Source of the DNA: an uncultured Clostridia bacterium
GTDB taxonomy: Bacteria; Bacillota; Clostridia; Oscillospirales; Ruminococcaceae
Assembly: GCA_947385505.1 (NCBI GenBank)
Contig: CANDLP010000122.1
Coordinates: 1 to 7,034, forward strand
Reading direction: 5' to 3'
DNA length: 7,034 nt
Numbering within the stretch: position 1 is the stretch's first letter; the number at the start of each line of letters is the position of its first letter. Below are positions 6,576 to 7,034 of this stretch, in pieces. A program made the position numbers and the translations under genes. Below the pieces are notes generated by a model that did no database searches, was not told the DNA's origin, and saw only the letters and a list, made by a program, of their open reading frames with translations.

Positions 6576-6591
6576 AATAATATAAATTATT
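6576..6591. promoter_or_regulatory. Candidate operator dyad at the CDF transporter transcription start
   Basis: AATAAT and ATTATT form a perfect 6-base inverted repeat around a 4-base centre. It begins four bases downstream of the -10 box and covers the predicted start site near 6588. The position fits a repressor operator, for instance of an MntR, Fur or ArsR-type metal sensor. A/T-rich dyads arise easily by chance in DNA of this composition, so this is tentative; it could also be a small RNA hairpin at the 5' end of the transcript. Confidence 0.35.
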
Positions 6592-6594
6592 CTA

Positions 6595-6623
6595 ATTTTA
6601 CTATATTAAAACCTGTTTGTCAA
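6595..6623 (-). promoter_or_regulatory. Vegetative promoter of the CDF transporter gene
   Basis: On the minus strand a perfect TTGACA (6623-6618) is separated by exactly 17 bases from TAAAAT (6600-6595). Predicted transcription starts near 6588, leaving a leader of about 65 bases before the ATG at 6523. The leader is too short for the known yybP-ykoY manganese riboswitch and I see no such fold in it. Confidence 0.85.
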
Positions 6624-6690
6624 ATAAAATTTTAAAAAACAAAGCCTTAAAGACGTACAATAAATTCGGCGCCGCGAAATCTTTTTTTGC

Positions 6691-6742
6691 TCCCAAAATA
6701 CTCCTGAAAATCCTAAATTCTTCCTAAAATCTTTTAAAAAAC
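6691..6742. repeat. Helically spaced A-tract repeat upstream of the secG promoter
   Basis: Related TCC(C/T)(A/G)AA elements begin at 6691, 6702, 6711 and 6722, that is 11, 9 and 11 bases apart, close to one DNA turn each. They are followed by TTTTAAAAAA (6733-6742 region). Phased A-tracts of this kind bend DNA, and the last stretch sits where an UP element would contact RNA polymerase alpha subunits. Spacing is seen directly; function is inferred. Confidence 0.4.
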
Positions 6743-6744
6743 TA

Positions 6745-6773
6745 TTGCTTTTTTACCAAAACTGTGTTATAAT
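6745..6773 (+). promoter_or_regulatory. Vegetative promoter of secG
   Basis: TTGCTT (6745-6750) is followed by a 17-base spacer and a perfect TATAAT (6768-6773), with TGT directly before the -10 supplying a TGn extension. Predicted transcription starts near 6780, about 78 bases before the secG ATG. A/T-rich DNA lies directly upstream of the -35. Confidence 0.88.
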
Positions 6774-6857
6774 GTAATGCGTGTCAATACAAAAGCTTTT
6801 CTATGGCTTTTTATAATTAAAATTAGGACAGATCAAAACAGGAAGGAAGATTTTTAA

Positions 6858-7034
6858 ATGTCAGTTTTAGAAATAGTTGCGGCGATACTGCTGATCTTAG
6901 CGTGTATTTTTATCATTCTTGTGGTACTTATGCAGGATTCCAAGCAGGGTATGTCCCAGACCATTTCGGGCACCAGCGGAGATAATTATTATCAGAAAAA
7001 TTCGGGAAGAACAAAGGAAGCCAAGCTTGCCCGT
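6858..7034 (+). CDS. secG: Preprotein translocase subunit SecG (5' part; 3' end cut by window edge)
   Basis: The 59 visible residues are the start of SecG, the small two-helix membrane subunit that assists the SecYE channel during protein export. The first hydrophobic helix spans about residues 4-25 (IVAAILLILACIFIILVVL), followed by the family's cytoplasmic loop: MQDSKQGMSQTISG (25-38), then NYYQKNSGRTKEAKLAR (43-59). The order short N-terminus, helix, Q..KQG, SG, GRTK..A..AR is typical of Firmicute SecG. The second helix, roughly 20 further residues, lies outside the window. The ATG is preceded by the strong purine-rich site AGGAAGGAAG (6840-6849). The gene has its own promoter, transcribed away from the transporter gene. 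Confidence 0.94.
   Translation, partial: MSVLEIVAAILLILACIFIILVVLMQDSKQGMSQTISGTSGDNYYQKNSGRTKEAKLAR

Larger units (their letters stand above)
6524..6857. other. Divergent intergenic region between the CDF transporter and secG
   Basis: This 334-base A/T-rich stretch has no convincing coding frame or RNA gene. It holds the transporter ribosome site (GGAG, 6531-6534), leader, dyad (6576-6591) and promoter (6595-6623). The middle section, about 6630-6690, contains a GC-rich CGGCGCCG palindrome (6667-6674) next to a T-run. On the secG side are spaced A-tracts (6691-6742), the promoter (6745-6773), a roughly 78-base leader with a weak stem-loop (6787-6814), and the secG ribosome site. Confidence 0.85.

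Noticed and set aside
6660..6690. Terminator-like GC palindrome CGGCGCCG followed by seven T
   Set aside because: The palindrome leaves only a 4-base-pair stem (TTCG/CGAA) around a 6-base loop, and no plus-strand gene lies upstream in the window to be terminated.
1..7034. CRISPR array, tRNA, rRNA, transposase or toxin-antitoxin pair
   Set aside because: No regularly spaced identical repeats, tRNA-like cloverleaf, insertion-sequence gene or small two-gene module was seen on either strand.

Overview
The window looks like ordinary chromosomal DNA from a low-to-moderate GC anaerobic Firmicute, most likely a clostridial genome of the Ruminococcus/Oscillospiraceae type. The evidence is the gene families (a clostridial-style CDF transporter, a DUF2156 protein, a DJ-1 gene overlapping a folate cyclo-ligase gene), the mltG-to-U32 gene order also known from Bacillus (yrrL...yrrO), strong vegetative-type promoters, and Shine-Dalgarno sites before most genes. 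The genus is an inference. I see no mobile element, CRISPR array, tRNA, rRNA or phage gene.

Layout. Seven genes lie on the minus strand and are read from right to left: a CDF-family metal transporter (6523-5351), a thymidylate kinase (5267-4611), a DUF2156 acyltransferase-like protein (4604-3729), a DJ-1/PfpI protein (3667-3125), 5-formyltetrahydrofolate cyclo-ligase (3134-2577), the endolytic murein transglycosylase MltG (2535-1069), and a peptidase-U32/TrhP-type tRNA-modification protein (1049 to beyond the left edge). On the right, secG starts at 6858 on the plus strand and runs off the edge. A 334-base divergent intergenic region (6524-6857) separates the transporter from secG. It holds one clear promoter in each direction, a dyad over the predicted transporter start site, and helically spaced A-tracts behind the secG promoter.

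Transcription. Three promoters fit the vegetative consensus with exact 17-base spacers. They drive the transporter (TTGACA/TAAAAT), secG (TTGCTT/TATAAT) and the thymidylate kinase (TTGACT/TAAAAT with a TG extension). The third has its -35 over the last codons and stop of the transporter gene. It implies that the kinase starts at the internal GTG at 5267, not at the more upstream GTG at 5339. From there, six genes with gaps of 61 bases or less, one of them a 10-base overlap, probably form a single operon. I found no convincing intrinsic terminator in the window.

How the genes relate. The likely operon mixes housekeeping roles: dTMP phosphorylation, folate one-carbon recovery (5-formyl-THF back to the active pool that also feeds dTMP synthesis), a DJ-1-family protein, peptidoglycan strand termination, and wobble-uridine modification. 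The transporter appears to be a separately regulated metal exporter. Nothing here amounts to a new defence or biosynthetic system. The most useful leads are the transporter's N-D/D-D metal site with a duplicated C-terminal domain, its promoter dyad, the kinase promoter and start revision, and the uncharacterised DUF2156 protein within a housekeeping operon.
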